Source: UBA1765 sp045615885 (GTDB lineage: Bacteria > Fibrobacterota > Fibrobacteria > Fibrobacterales > Fibrobacteraceae). From it: DNA of 64,000 bases. Of the stretch, positions 8,108-16,790 are shown in pieces. Made by a program: the position numbers and the translations under genes. The stretch lies in the NCBI GenBank assembly GCA_045615885.1, contig JAZLFR010000032.1, positions 1 through 64,000 on the forward strand, written 5' to 3'. The notes beneath the pieces were generated by a model. The model saw nothing but the letters and a program-made list of their open reading frames with translations, was not told the DNA's origin and ran no database searches. Every line of letters starts with the position of its first letter. The stretch's first letter is position 1.

Positions 8108-9109
8108 ATGTTTGACAAAGAAAAAATATCTGTAATAGTGCCAGTATATAATGCAATACGAAGCATAGCTCAATGTGTAGATAGCGTGTTGAAGCAAACC
8201 TATGAAAATTGGGAACTTCTTCTTGTTGATGATGGTAGTGTTGATGACTCTTTGGTTATATGCCGTCAGTTTGCAACAAAAGATTCTAGGATTCAGGTGT
8301 TTTCTAAAAAGAATGGCGGGGTAAGCAGTGCTCGGAATTTTGGCATAGAACATGCATCTGGTGAGTATGTCATGTTCCTTGATTCCGATGATTATTTGGA
8401 ATCAAATTGTTTTAGCACTTTAATGGGATTACCCAAACATTCTGATTTAGTTATTTTTTCTTTTTTCAAAAAAAATGGGGATGAAATTAAGGAAAAAAAA
8501 CTTGTAAATGCAGACTCTGAAACATTTGATGTTACTCTGCATTTGGCCCTAAATTTAAAAGAGGATTTATACACGAGTGAGGCTTTTTGTTTTCCATGGA
8601 ATAAACTTTTAAAAACACATATTATAAAAAACTTTGATATTCGTTTTCCTTTAGATATTCATTTGAGGGAAGATGAAATTTTTATGTATAGATACATAAA
8701 AAAGTGCAAATCTATGAATATTATTTCTGATTGCCTGTATAATTATCAGATATCAACAACAGGACTTTCAACAAAAAATAGATCTTTTGAAGAAGATGTT
8801 CGATTGGCTCGTTATATTATTGATGAAACAAAATCTTTAAATTGCACAAAAGTATTTTTTGAAAAGCAGATTAAGCGAGCTATACTTTATTATTTCTCTG
8901 CATTTAATGGATGCTCGCATAGAGATGGAAGAACGCTGATTTTTAAAGAAATGAAAAAATTGCGTTCGGAAATATCGGAAAATTCATTTGGACAAGATCG
9001 TTTGGTAATCAAGATTGTTTTGTTTTTGCTAAAAATGCGAATAGAGATTTTTATGCATTTATTTGGAATGGTTTGGAAAAAAGTGAAACCAATGCCTTTA
9101 AATATATAA
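8108..9109 (+). CDS. Family 2 glycosyltransferase
   Basis: 333-residue GT-A glycosyltransferase. The N-terminal domain carries the classic ISVIVPVYNA start, DDGS at 41-44 (nucleotide binding), the KNGGVSSARNFGI stretch, and the metal-binding DSDD at 92-95. The second half is variable, as expected for acceptor binding. It probably adds one sugar of the repeat unit on the cytoplasmic face. The gene is very AT-rich like its neighbours and lies seven bases after the pyruvyl transferase gene. Donor and acceptor cannot be read from the sequence. Confidence 0.88.
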   Translation: MFDKEKISVIVPVYNAIRSIAQCVDSVLKQTYENWELLLVDDGSVDDSLVICRQFATKDSRIQVFSKKNGGVSSARNFGIEHASGEYVMFLDSDDYLESNCFSTLMGLPKHSDLVIFSFFKKNGDEIKEKKLVNADSETFDVTLHLALNLKEDLYTSEAFCFPWNKLLKTHIIKNFDIRFPLDIHLREDEIFMYRYIKKCKSMNIISDCLYNYQISTTGLSTKNRSFEEDVRLARYIIDETKSLNCTKVFFEKQIKRAILYYFSAFNGCSHRDGRTLIFKEMKKLRSEISENSFGQDRLVIKIVLFLLKMRIEIFMHLFGMVWKKVKPMPLNI

Positions 9110-9126
9110 GGATGTATAGGAATTGT

Positions 9127-9780
9127 ATGAAAAAAAATATCAATATTGACGATTCGAAAAAAACTTTAAAACAAAAGATTAAACTATTTGTTTTAAACTT
9201 GATTGGAAGACCGAAATGGAAAATAGAATGTGATAATTCTAATCAGGTATGTATAGGAAATTGTTCTGTAGGTCTGCAATTTTTAATAAAAATTATTGGT
9301 AAGAATAACAAGGTGATTGTTGGAAATGGGAATTCGTTTAATAAATCAAATATGATTTTTATTCAGGGAAATGAAAACTCGGTACATATTGGTAATGGAA
9401 TTATTTTTGATCAACAAGTAAGTTTAGTTGTTGCTGAAGGAACGTCAATTGTTATAGATGATGGATGCTTGTTTGCGAAGGGGGTGCAGTTGAGAACTTC
9501 TGACCAACACTTGCTTTATAATTCGGAAGGAAAAAGAATTAATGGAGGAAAGGATATCCATATAGGAAAAAATGTATGGATTGGGGCTGATGTTCTAGTG
9601 TGTAAAGGAGTCTCTGTTGGTGAGGGTGCTGTCATTGGAGCTAAATCTGTTGTGACAAGAGATGTTCCTGCGCATTGTGTTGTTGCTGGTATTCCTGCTA
9701 TGATAAAAAAAGAAAATGTAAAGTGGATGAGGAAATGTGAGGATGAACAAGATCAGATGAAATTTTTTGGATACAAGTAG
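9127..9780 (+). CDS. Left-handed beta-helix acyltransferase
   Basis: 217-residue hexapeptide-repeat (LbetaH) acyltransferase, WcaF/maltose acetyltransferase type. Repeats of the form [IV]GxxxxI run through most of the protein, ending in the family's C-terminal block (HIGKNVWIGADVLV, VGEGAVIGAKSVVTRDVP, VVAGIPAM). The His in TSDQHLL corresponds to the catalytic region. It most likely acetylates a sugar of the repeat unit using acetyl-CoA. ATG 9127 is preferred because AGGA lies six bases upstream; starts at 9073 and 9112 are in frame but lack a well-spaced site. Confidence 0.85.
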   Translation: MKKNINIDDSKKTLKQKIKLFVLNLIGRPKWKIECDNSNQVCIGNCSVGLQFLIKIIGKNNKVIVGNGNSFNKSNMIFIQGNENSVHIGNGIIFDQQVSLVVAEGTSIVIDDGCLFAKGVQLRTSDQHLLYNSEGKRINGGKDIHIGKNVWIGADVLVCKGVSVGEGAVIGAKSVVTRDVPAHCVVAGIPAMIKKENVKWMRKCEDEQDQMKFFGYK

Positions 9781-9789
9781 AATACTTTT

Positions 9790-10758
9790 ATGAAACTGAA
9801 AAAATTGTTTGTTAAAATTTTGAAATTTCCGTATTATCGTTACCGTAAATATGTAGCTCGTCCTCTAAATCAGCGACATCGTTATGATTTCCCGGCAGAG
9901 AATAACGGATGGAAAAAATATGGGAATACGGCTGTTTTTGGAAATCCTGAAATAGGAACGATGTTCGACCCGTATGTGTTTCATGAAGATGGTATGTTTC
10001 ATATGGTTGTGTCGTCACGTAAAACAAAGTCATTACTGTTGGTGGATTCTCAGGATGGTGCTTGTTGGGAAAAAATAAGAGTTTTGTTGAATGGTCGAAT
10101 TGGAACATGGGATGAGAATGTTAATCGTGGATGTCTGATAATTTGCAATGGTGTCCATTATCTGTGGTACACGGGGCAAACTAATGGAGTTGCCTGTATA
10201 GGGCTAGCCACCAGTCCTGATGGGGAAAATTTTTCTCGTGTAGGAAATGCTCCTGTTTTGAAGGCTGATTTACCTATTGAGGGTGTTTCTGTGATGAATC
10301 CTTGCGTTTTATGGGATGAATCTGAATCTGTTTTCAAAATGTGGTATTCTGCGGGAGAAACTTACGAACCTGATGTGATTTGCTATGCAGAAAGCTCAGA
10401 TGGTATTTCATGGAAAAAATGGGGTAGTCCAGTTCTTCTGAAAAATAAAGAACATGAGTGGGAAAAATATAAGGTTGGTGGATGCTGTGTTCTGAAAAAT
10501 ACGGATGGAAACTATGAAATCTATTACATTGGCTATCAAAATCTAGATGTTGCAAGAGTTTGCAAAGCGCATAGTGTAGATGGGAAAAACTGGTTACGAG
10601 ACGATAATAACTTATTACTAGCGCCATCAGCAAATTCTTGGGATTCTGATGCTGTTTATAAACCGTCTGTAATAAAAATGAAAGGAAAATTCTATCTTTG
10701 GTATAATGGACGTCATGCTCATGAGGAATACATTGGCTTGGCTGTGAAGGAGATTTGA
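9790..10758 (+). CDS. Glycosidase-like five-bladed beta-propeller protein
   Basis: 322 residues that look like the GH32/GH43/GH130-type propeller: repeated blades with motifs such as TMFDPYVFHEDGMFHM (about 57-72), LWYTGQTNGVACIGLATSPDG, FKMWYSAG, YEIYYIGYQ and FYLWYNGRH, and conserved acids in DPYV and WDENVNRGC. No signal peptide or membrane segment is present; the N-terminus is basic, so the protein should be cytoplasmic, unlike secreted polysaccharide-degrading enzymes. Being inside the assembly operon, it may trim, transfer or phosphorolyse oligosaccharide intermediates. That is inference, and catalytic competence cannot be judged without a structural alignment. Confidence 0.7.
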   Translation: MKLKKLFVKILKFPYYRYRKYVARPLNQRHRYDFPAENNGWKKYGNTAVFGNPEIGTMFDPYVFHEDGMFHMVVSSRKTKSLLLVDSQDGACWEKIRVLLNGRIGTWDENVNRGCLIICNGVHYLWYTGQTNGVACIGLATSPDGENFSRVGNAPVLKADLPIEGVSVMNPCVLWDESESVFKMWYSAGETYEPDVICYAESSDGISWKKWGSPVLLKNKEHEWEKYKVGGCCVLKNTDGNYEIYYIGYQNLDVARVCKAHSVDGKNWLRDDNNLLLAPSANSWDSDAVYKPSVIKMKGKFYLWYNGRHAHEEYIGLAVKEI

Positions 10759-10760
10759 TA

Positions 10761-11885
10761 ATGAAATCGTATGATTATCTCATTGTTGGTTCTGGCCTTT
10801 TTGGGGCAACCTTTGCCTATCGCGCAACCATGGCTGGCAAAAAGTGCCTGGTCATTGATAAGCGCCCCCAACTGGGCGGCAATGTCTACTGCGAAAACGT
10901 AGAGGGCATTAATGTCCACAAGTACGGGGCCCATATCTTCCATACGTCCAACAAGCAAGTCTGGGATTTTGTGAATTCCATCGTGGAGTTTAACCGCTAT
11001 ACCAATTCCCCGGTGGCCAACTACAAGGGCCAGTTGTTCAATCTGCCCTTCAACATGAACACCTTCTACCAGATGTGGGGTGTACTCACTCCGGAACAGG
11101 CCCAGGCAAAGATTGATGAACAGAAGGCCGAGGCTGTGGCCGCATTGAATGGCCGTGAACCTGCAAATTTGGAAGAACAGGCCCTGACCTTGGTGGGCAA
11201 GGATATCTTCCAGAAACTGATCAAGGAATATACCGAGAAGCAGTGGGGCCGTGATTGCAAGGACCTGCCCGCCTTTATTATCAAGCGTCTGCCGGTGCGC
11301 ATGGTGTTTGACAACAACTACTTTAATGACAAGTACCAGGGCATTCCTATCGGTGGCTACAACAAGCTGGTGGAAGGCCTGCTCGCTGGCGTAGAATGCC
11401 GTACTGGTGTGGATTTTTTTGCCGAGTTTAAGAACAACTGGCGTGATGTGGCCGACAAATTGGTCTATACCGGCGCCGTGGATGAATACTTTGATTACAA
11501 ACTGGGTAAGTTGGACTGGCGTACAGTTAGCTTTAAAACTCGCGTAGAAAATACTCCGAACTACCAGGGCAATGCGGTAGTCAACTACACTTCCCATGAT
11601 CAGCCCTATACTCGTATCATTGAACACAAGCATTTTGAAATGTTTGGCCAAGCAGTTTATGATTGCTCCAAGACGGTTGTGTCAGAGGAATACTCTACTG
11701 AATACAAGGACGGCATGGACCCCTACTATCCGGTGAACAACGAGCGTAACAATACCCTTGCCGAGGAGTACCGCAAGCTGGCTGCTGCAGAGGATGGAGT
11801 CATCTTTGGTGGCCGCCTGGGCCAGTATAAGTATTTTGATATGGCTCCAGTCATTGAACAAGTTTTGAATATTGATTGTATCTAA
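10761..11885 (+). CDS. glf: UDP-galactopyranose mutase
   Basis: 374-residue flavoenzyme that interconverts UDP-galactopyranose and UDP-galactofuranose, the donor for Galf residues. The FAD motif GSGLFG is at 10-15, followed by the family block LGGNVYCENVEGINVHKYGAHIFHT, the EKQWGRD motif near 155, and FAD-binding GGRLGQYKYFDM at the end. ATG 10761 is used, with AGGAG just upstream. The coding sequence is clearly more GC-rich, with Fibrobacter-core-like codon use, than the AT-rich genes on both sides, which points to separate ancestry within the operon. UDP-galactose could be supplied by galE at 20542. Confidence 0.96.
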   Translation: MKSYDYLIVGSGLFGATFAYRATMAGKKCLVIDKRPQLGGNVYCENVEGINVHKYGAHIFHTSNKQVWDFVNSIVEFNRYTNSPVANYKGQLFNLPFNMNTFYQMWGVLTPEQAQAKIDEQKAEAVAALNGREPANLEEQALTLVGKDIFQKLIKEYTEKQWGRDCKDLPAFIIKRLPVRMVFDNNYFNDKYQGIPIGGYNKLVEGLLAGVECRTGVDFFAEFKNNWRDVADKLVYTGAVDEYFDYKLGKLDWRTVSFKTRVENTPNYQGNAVVNYTSHDQPYTRIIEHKHFEMFGQAVYDCSKTVVSEEYSTEYKDGMDPYYPVNNERNNTLAEEYRKLAAAEDGVIFGGRLGQYKYFDMAPVIEQVLNIDCI

Positions 11886-11900
11886 GTAAGTGAGGAAAAT

Positions 11901-13073
11901 ATGAAGAAGGTGTTGGTGTATTTGTATAAAAGTCAATTAGCCCCGGTAGGAGGCCCTTACGGCTATAACTACAATCTTTTGCGGCCATTAAAGGAATTGG
12001 GCGAAACAAGTATTTCTTTTCTTGAAACGGCAAAGGGTGATGCAAAGAAAATTAATTCAGTTGTATCATCTATAAAAATTGGATGGTTGAAAAAAATTGT
12101 TGAAATAGTAAAAAGTGTTGTGAGAAAAAGCTGCTTGTTTTATGGATCTTCACATTATTCCGTTGTCGATTTGAATCAGTATGATGTCGTTCATTTCCAT
12201 ACTGTTGCTAGTATGTATGAGTGTAGAGATTCTCTTAAGAACTATAAAGGTATTGTTCTTTTAACAACCCATGCACCCAATCGTCCCAGTACGTCGTATT
12301 ATGAAATGCTTTCTCCATTTGAACAGAAGTATATGCGATGGTTTTATAAACGTGTTTTTGATATGGATGTATACGCTTTTAATCGTGCGGATTATATTAT
12401 TTTCCCTTGCCCCGAAGCAGAGGAACCATATTACAATAACTGGAAGGAGTATGCTGAAATAAAGAAAAAATGTGCGGCGAAGTATCGATATATGCTTACA
12501 GGCATAGAAGGTTGTTGCCCAAAGGTTGATCGCGCTTCTATTCGAAAACAGCTTGGAATACCAGAGGAAGCATTTGTAATATGCTATGTAGGTAGACATA
12601 ACAAAATTAAGGGATATGATTTTTTGAAGGAATTGGGAAACGATGTTTTGAAAAATCAGAATACATATTTCTTGATTGCTGGACGTGAATCTCCTATGGA
12701 GGGCTTGAAACATGAACGGTGGATAGAAGTTGGATGGACTAATGATCCGCACTCATATATAATGGCTTCGGATTGCTTTGTTTTGCCGAATAAGGAGACG
12801 TATTTTGATTTAGTTATGTTGGAGTTGCTGTCTTTGGGTGCTATTGTCGTAGCTAGAAATACGGGAGGAAATAAGTACTTTAAGGATGGTAAAACAGAAG
12901 GTGTTCTACTATTTGATAATCATGAAGATGCCAAGAAAATTTTAACAAGGATTCAAGACATGTCTCAGGATGAAAAATCCTTATTGCAAAAGAGCAATAA
13001 GGATTTGTTTGAGAGGTATTTTACATCCGATGTTTTTGCAAAATCCTATTTGGAGTTGTTGCGCTCAATCTAA
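11901..13073 (+). CDS. Family 4 glycosyltransferase
   Basis: 390-residue GT-B protein. N-terminal acceptor domain with YDVVHFHTVASM; C-terminal donor domain with ICYVGRHNKIKGYDFL and a late E..LLSLGAIVVARNTGG segment in place of the usual EGxPVxA motif. It retains the VGR..xxKG nucleotide-binding signature of retaining GT4 enzymes. AT-rich, with a good site (GAGGAAAATATG) 15 bases after glf. Likely adds a sugar to the lipid-linked repeat; specificity unknown. Confidence 0.82.
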   Translation: MKKVLVYLYKSQLAPVGGPYGYNYNLLRPLKELGETSISFLETAKGDAKKINSVVSSIKIGWLKKIVEIVKSVVRKSCLFYGSSHYSVVDLNQYDVVHFHTVASMYECRDSLKNYKGIVLLTTHAPNRPSTSYYEMLSPFEQKYMRWFYKRVFDMDVYAFNRADYIIFPCPEAEEPYYNNWKEYAEIKKKCAAKYRYMLTGIEGCCPKVDRASIRKQLGIPEEAFVICYVGRHNKIKGYDFLKELGNDVLKNQNTYFLIAGRESPMEGLKHERWIEVGWTNDPHSYIMASDCFVLPNKETYFDLVMLELLSLGAIVVARNTGGNKYFKDGKTEGVLLFDNHEDAKKILTRIQDMSQDEKSLLQKSNKDLFERYFTSDVFAKSYLELLRSI

Positions 13074-13079
13074 AGCGTC

Positions 13080-14309
13080 ATGCGAAAATTATTGCTGTAT
13101 ACAATTGTTTTCTCCTTTTTAATCTCCCCAATTCTTGCATTTTGTGGAATTGGGGACATTAGTGCTTTATCGTTTTTAGATGAAATTCTTGCAGTAATGG
13201 CATCAGCATATATTTTCTTTAATTTTAAGAATTTGACAAAGGTTGAGAGACGTATTGTTGCACTATCTTTTTTGCTTTTGCTTATCGGCTTTTTAGGAAC
13301 TTTAAAATATCACTATCAGTCCGATTTATTCTACTGTGCTCTAGATGCCTTTGCTTGCATAAAATGTTTTGTAGTCTATGTATGGGCAAAACATTACATT
13401 GGAACGATGAATTCAGAAAGAAAAGTCAAATTCATAAAAATTTTGTATCGCTGGATCTCCGTATTCATCGTTATAGCATTTTCTTGCGGCATAATTTCCT
13501 CGTTTATTGATATAGGAATGTCTGAGGGCTATAGATTTGGCTTGCGGGGTTTTAGTTTTATTTATAACACAGCTGCTGAACTTAGTAATAATTTTTATTT
13601 GTTCCTGTTTTTTCTTGTGCTGGGAGTCCTGGTTTCTTCAAAAAAAACAAAGACTCGGGTAGTTGTGCTTTTAGCCTTGATTATATGGTGTATGACTTTA
13701 AAGAGTAGGGCTCTTTTGTTTGTAGCTCTTTTTGTTTTTATGTACTATTACATTGTAATGAAAAAAAAACAGCTTAAATTGAATGTTGTGACTCTTGTCA
13801 TAGCTGTTTTTATGGCGTTGTTTATTACAGGCAATCGGCTTGAAGAAACCTACAATAATGATGCTCAACCAAGAACGTTGCTGATGTTGTATGGGGTGAA
13901 AACAATGCAGGATCATTTTCCCCTAGGTGCTGGATTGGGGGCTTATGGAACGGATGTAGCATGTAAACGTTATTCACCATTGTATTATAAGTATGGGTTT
14001 CAATATGCTTATGGCTTAAATCCGGAAGATACCAGATTTGCTCATGATTGCTATTGGCCCGCAATTATGGGTGAATTTGGTGTGGGTGGCGTTATATTGG
14101 TTCTCTTAATCTTATTTAACATATACAAAGACATTATTAGAACATATAATTTCTCGTTTGAAACATATATGCTTACTTTGTTTTTGATGGTGACTCAGGT
14201 GTTTGCTAGTTTGCCTACATCTATTTTCTTTCAGGCAAATACAATCTTCTTGTTTTTTATGTTGCCTTTGGCTAAAATTCCAGATACAAGATTTGTTAGT
14301 AGAAGATGA
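13080..14309 (+). CDS. O-antigen/polysaccharide polymerase-like membrane protein (Wzy)
   Basis: 409 residues with about ten to twelve hydrophobic helices and a large periplasmic loop late in the protein containing PLGAGLGAYGTD and AHDCYWPAIMGEFG, a layout typical of the O-antigen ligase/polymerase (Wzy_C/WaaL) superfamily. It would polymerise repeat units flipped by the Wzx-like protein at 4314. It starts seven bases after the preceding GT4 stop. As usual for Wzy, sequence conservation is low, so the role rests on topology, loop motifs and operon context; a ligase role cannot be excluded. Confidence 0.8.
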   Translation: MRKLLLYTIVFSFLISPILAFCGIGDISALSFLDEILAVMASAYIFFNFKNLTKVERRIVALSFLLLLIGFLGTLKYHYQSDLFYCALDAFACIKCFVVYVWAKHYIGTMNSERKVKFIKILYRWISVFIVIAFSCGIISSFIDIGMSEGYRFGLRGFSFIYNTAAELSNNFYLFLFFLVLGVLVSSKKTKTRVVVLLALIIWCMTLKSRALLFVALFVFMYYYIVMKKKQLKLNVVTLVIAVFMALFITGNRLEETYNNDAQPRTLLMLYGVKTMQDHFPLGAGLGAYGTDVACKRYSPLYYKYGFQYAYGLNPEDTRFAHDCYWPAIMGEFGVGGVILVLLILFNIYKDIIRTYNFSFETYMLTLFLMVTQVFASLPTSIFFQANTIFLFFMLPLAKIPDTRFVSRR

Positions 14310-14316
14310 GTGTGAT

Positions 14317-15570
14317 ATGAAAGCGAACATTTCTTATACGCTTGAAAATAATCTGTGTTTGGGTTGTGGTTTATGCGCAGATGCTTGTCCTACACAATCC
14401 ATAAGCATGCAAGTTGTTAACGGTGAATATCGTCCGAGGATTAACCAAGAAACTTGCAACAATAAAAAAGGGTGTCACAGGTGTGAATCTGTTTGTGCAG
14501 GGTTAGGAATAGAAATCAATAGAATTGGCAAACAGAATGCCAATGAAGTTTCTCATTATCATCCCTTGGTGGGCTGGTATCAGAAAGCTTATTCTGGTTA
14601 TGCTTGCGATAATGATGTTCGGTGGCATGCTGCATCTGGGGGGGGTGTTTCTGCTTTTGTAGCTTTTTTACTTGATAAAGGTTTTGTTTCTGCAGCGGTC
14701 GTTGCTGAAAATGATGTGAGTCAGCCTTTTCTTAATAAAGTGCGGCTTGTACATAACTCAAGAGATTTGTGGAAAGCTCGTTCTTCTAAATATTGTCCAG
14801 TAACATATGAAGGTATTGTAAAACAGATAAAGAAAGATGAAAAATCTGTTGTTGTTATTGGATTGCCATGTGCGATTCATGGATTTAGAAAATTTATTGA
14901 AAATGATCAGGTTTTAAAAGGTAAAATTTTTGGCTTGCTGGGGTTGTACTGTTCTGGTCGTCGGAGCTTTAATCACACTGAATATGTATTAAAACAAAAT
15001 AAAATTGATGTTACAACTCTTTCTTATTTTCAATATCGAGATGAAGGCTGTCTTGGTTCTTTAGTAGCCCAGGATTCTTCAAAACAGGTGAAGATCCCTT
15101 ACCAATTGTTCTATCATCCTCTAAGAAGTATTTTTATTCCTAATCGTTGTCAATTTTGCGTTGATCATTATTCTGAACTTGCTGATGTGTCTTTTGGCGA
15201 CATTCATTATGGAAAATATAAAGAAGATAAAATTGGTGTAAATTCGTTAGTTGTTCGAAATGAAAAATTTGACATTCTACTTAAAGCTGCTGAAGAAGAG
15301 GGATACATAAAATTAGAAGCATTGAACGAAGATGAACTCATTAAATGCCAACAGGCGGCCACTAAAAAGAAAGGTCGCGTGGGTGGCGTACTACGGTTTG
15401 CTAAAACTTTGGGATTGAAAATCCCGGATTATGACGTTGAATTGAAAAATTATTCATATCTAAAATCTATTGCGTATTACCTATTTGCAAAGTCGCAGAT
15501 GTTTGTTGGCCGTAGACGCTGGCTTTGGTGGATTATTCCTCTTATAGCGAAAAAGGGAAAGGTTGACTAA
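14317..15570 (+). CDS. FrhB-like 2[4Fe-4S] protein, copy 2
   Basis: 417 residues, second member of the FrhB/FdhB beta-subunit-like family in this operon. First cluster Cys14, 17, 20, 24-Pro is canonical; the second is Cys47, 53, 56, 60, with five rather than two residues between its first two Cys, unlike copy 1. Downstream blocks include SGGGVSAFVAFLLDKG, VIGLPCAIHGFRKF and YSELADVSFGDIHYGKY. ATG 14317 matches the domain start; a longer frame to 14203 overlaps the wzy gene and is rejected. It directly abuts the second pyruvyl transferase family gene. The reaction is unknown, probably redox. Confidence 0.84.
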   Translation: MKANISYTLENNLCLGCGLCADACPTQSISMQVVNGEYRPRINQETCNNKKGCHRCESVCAGLGIEINRIGKQNANEVSHYHPLVGWYQKAYSGYACDNDVRWHAASGGGVSAFVAFLLDKGFVSAAVVAENDVSQPFLNKVRLVHNSRDLWKARSSKYCPVTYEGIVKQIKKDEKSVVVIGLPCAIHGFRKFIENDQVLKGKIFGLLGLYCSGRRSFNHTEYVLKQNKIDVTTLSYFQYRDEGCLGSLVAQDSSKQVKIPYQLFYHPLRSIFIPNRCQFCVDHYSELADVSFGDIHYGKYKEDKIGVNSLVVRNEKFDILLKAAEEEGYIKLEALNEDELIKCQQAATKKKGRVGGVLRFAKTLGLKIPDYDVELKNYSYLKSIAYYLFAKSQMFVGRRRWLWWIIPLIAKKGKVD

Positions 15571-16758
15571 ATGAATGAACTGAAAAGAATTGTTGGGGGT
15601 GTTGTCATTATGCACCCCAATCATAACAACTATGGCACTTCTTTACAGGGATTGGCTACAGTAAAGATTATTGAGAAACTAGGCTATAAGTTACGTATTA
15701 TCAGGTATATTAAGAAAAGATCCTTGTGGGAAACGATTAGGATTCTTCCTGGATTGCTAAGGAGCGGTGCGCTTTCTTCTATTATAAACAGAAAAAAGAG
15801 CGATCGTTTTAAAAGAAATCATCCAGATTATAGCAAAAATATTGATTTACGAACTTCTGTTGTAAATGTATTTAAGCAAAAGTATTTTGAGCCATTGTGT
15901 GATTACTATACGGGATGGAAAAATCTTCAGGAAGGGTCAAAAAATTACGATATTGTATTTGTTGGTAGTGACCAAGTGTGGGGACCTTTAAGTCTTTATG
16001 CCGGTTTTTACAATTTATTGTTTGTTGATAAGAGTATTCCTCAGTTTAGCTATTCAAGCAGTTTTGGAACATCTTTTATTCTCGACCATCAAAAAAAAGG
16101 CGTTGCAACATTTTTAAAAAAGATGGATGCAATTGGTGTTCGGGAAATTAGGGGCAAAGAAATTGTTGAAGAATTGACGAAAAAAAAAGCTACAGTTGTT
16201 GCTGATCCTACACTTCTTTTGACTGTTGATGAGTGGAGAAAGCTTTCGTCAACATCACAGAAAAAAATATCAGAACCTTATATTTTGTGCTATATGCTTG
16301 GCCCCCGTCTGGATAACAGAGAAGCTGTTTCAAAATTAGCTAAGCAACTTGGACTGAAAATAGTGGTTTTTCGTCATATGGATTGGTACGAACCAGCCGA
16401 TGAAAATTTTGGCGACATCCCTGTGTATGATGCCGACTGTTTGGATTTTGTTAACTTGCTAGATAATGCATCTTATGTTGTTACGGATTCATTTCATTGT
16501 ACCGTATTCAGTATTATTTTCCATAAAAAGTTTCTTACGTTCTATCGCCTTTCGACGACGAATAAACAATCTTCTCATAGTAGGATAGATAGTTTATTGA
16601 CGATTGCAGGTTTGCAGGAACGAGTTTGTTTGAATTATGAGAATTTACATTTGCAAATGAACAGCGAAATTGATTGGGACTGTGTTGATTTGAAAATAGC
16701 TGAATATAAAATAGAGTCTATAGATTTTTTAAAAAAATGTTTAGATATTAGACGGTGA
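15571..16758 (+). CDS. Polysaccharide pyruvyl transferase family protein, copy 2
   Basis: 395 residues of the CsaB-like pyruvyl transferase family, paralogous to the gene at 7024. Signatures are MHPNHNNYGTSLQGLATVKI near the start, VFVGSDQVWGP in the middle, VADPTLLLT, and TDSFHCTVFSIIFHKKFLTF near the end. The ATG begins on the base after the previous stop codon (TAA ATG), a very tight coupling to FrhB-like copy 2. The protein is clearly diverged from copy 1, so the two pairs are not a recent duplication. Confidence 0.83.
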   Translation: MNELKRIVGGVVIMHPNHNNYGTSLQGLATVKIIEKLGYKLRIIRYIKKRSLWETIRILPGLLRSGALSSIINRKKSDRFKRNHPDYSKNIDLRTSVVNVFKQKYFEPLCDYYTGWKNLQEGSKNYDIVFVGSDQVWGPLSLYAGFYNLLFVDKSIPQFSYSSSFGTSFILDHQKKGVATFLKKMDAIGVREIRGKEIVEELTKKKATVVADPTLLLTVDEWRKLSSTSQKKISEPYILCYMLGPRLDNREAVSKLAKQLGLKIVVFRHMDWYEPADENFGDIPVYDADCLDFVNLLDNASYVVTDSFHCTVFSIIFHKKFLTFYRLSTTNKQSSHSRIDSLLTIAGLQERVCLNYENLHLQMNSEIDWDCVDLKIAEYKIESIDFLKKCLDIRR

Positions 16759-16790
16759 AAAATTTTTTGGTTATCGTTGGCGATTATAGT

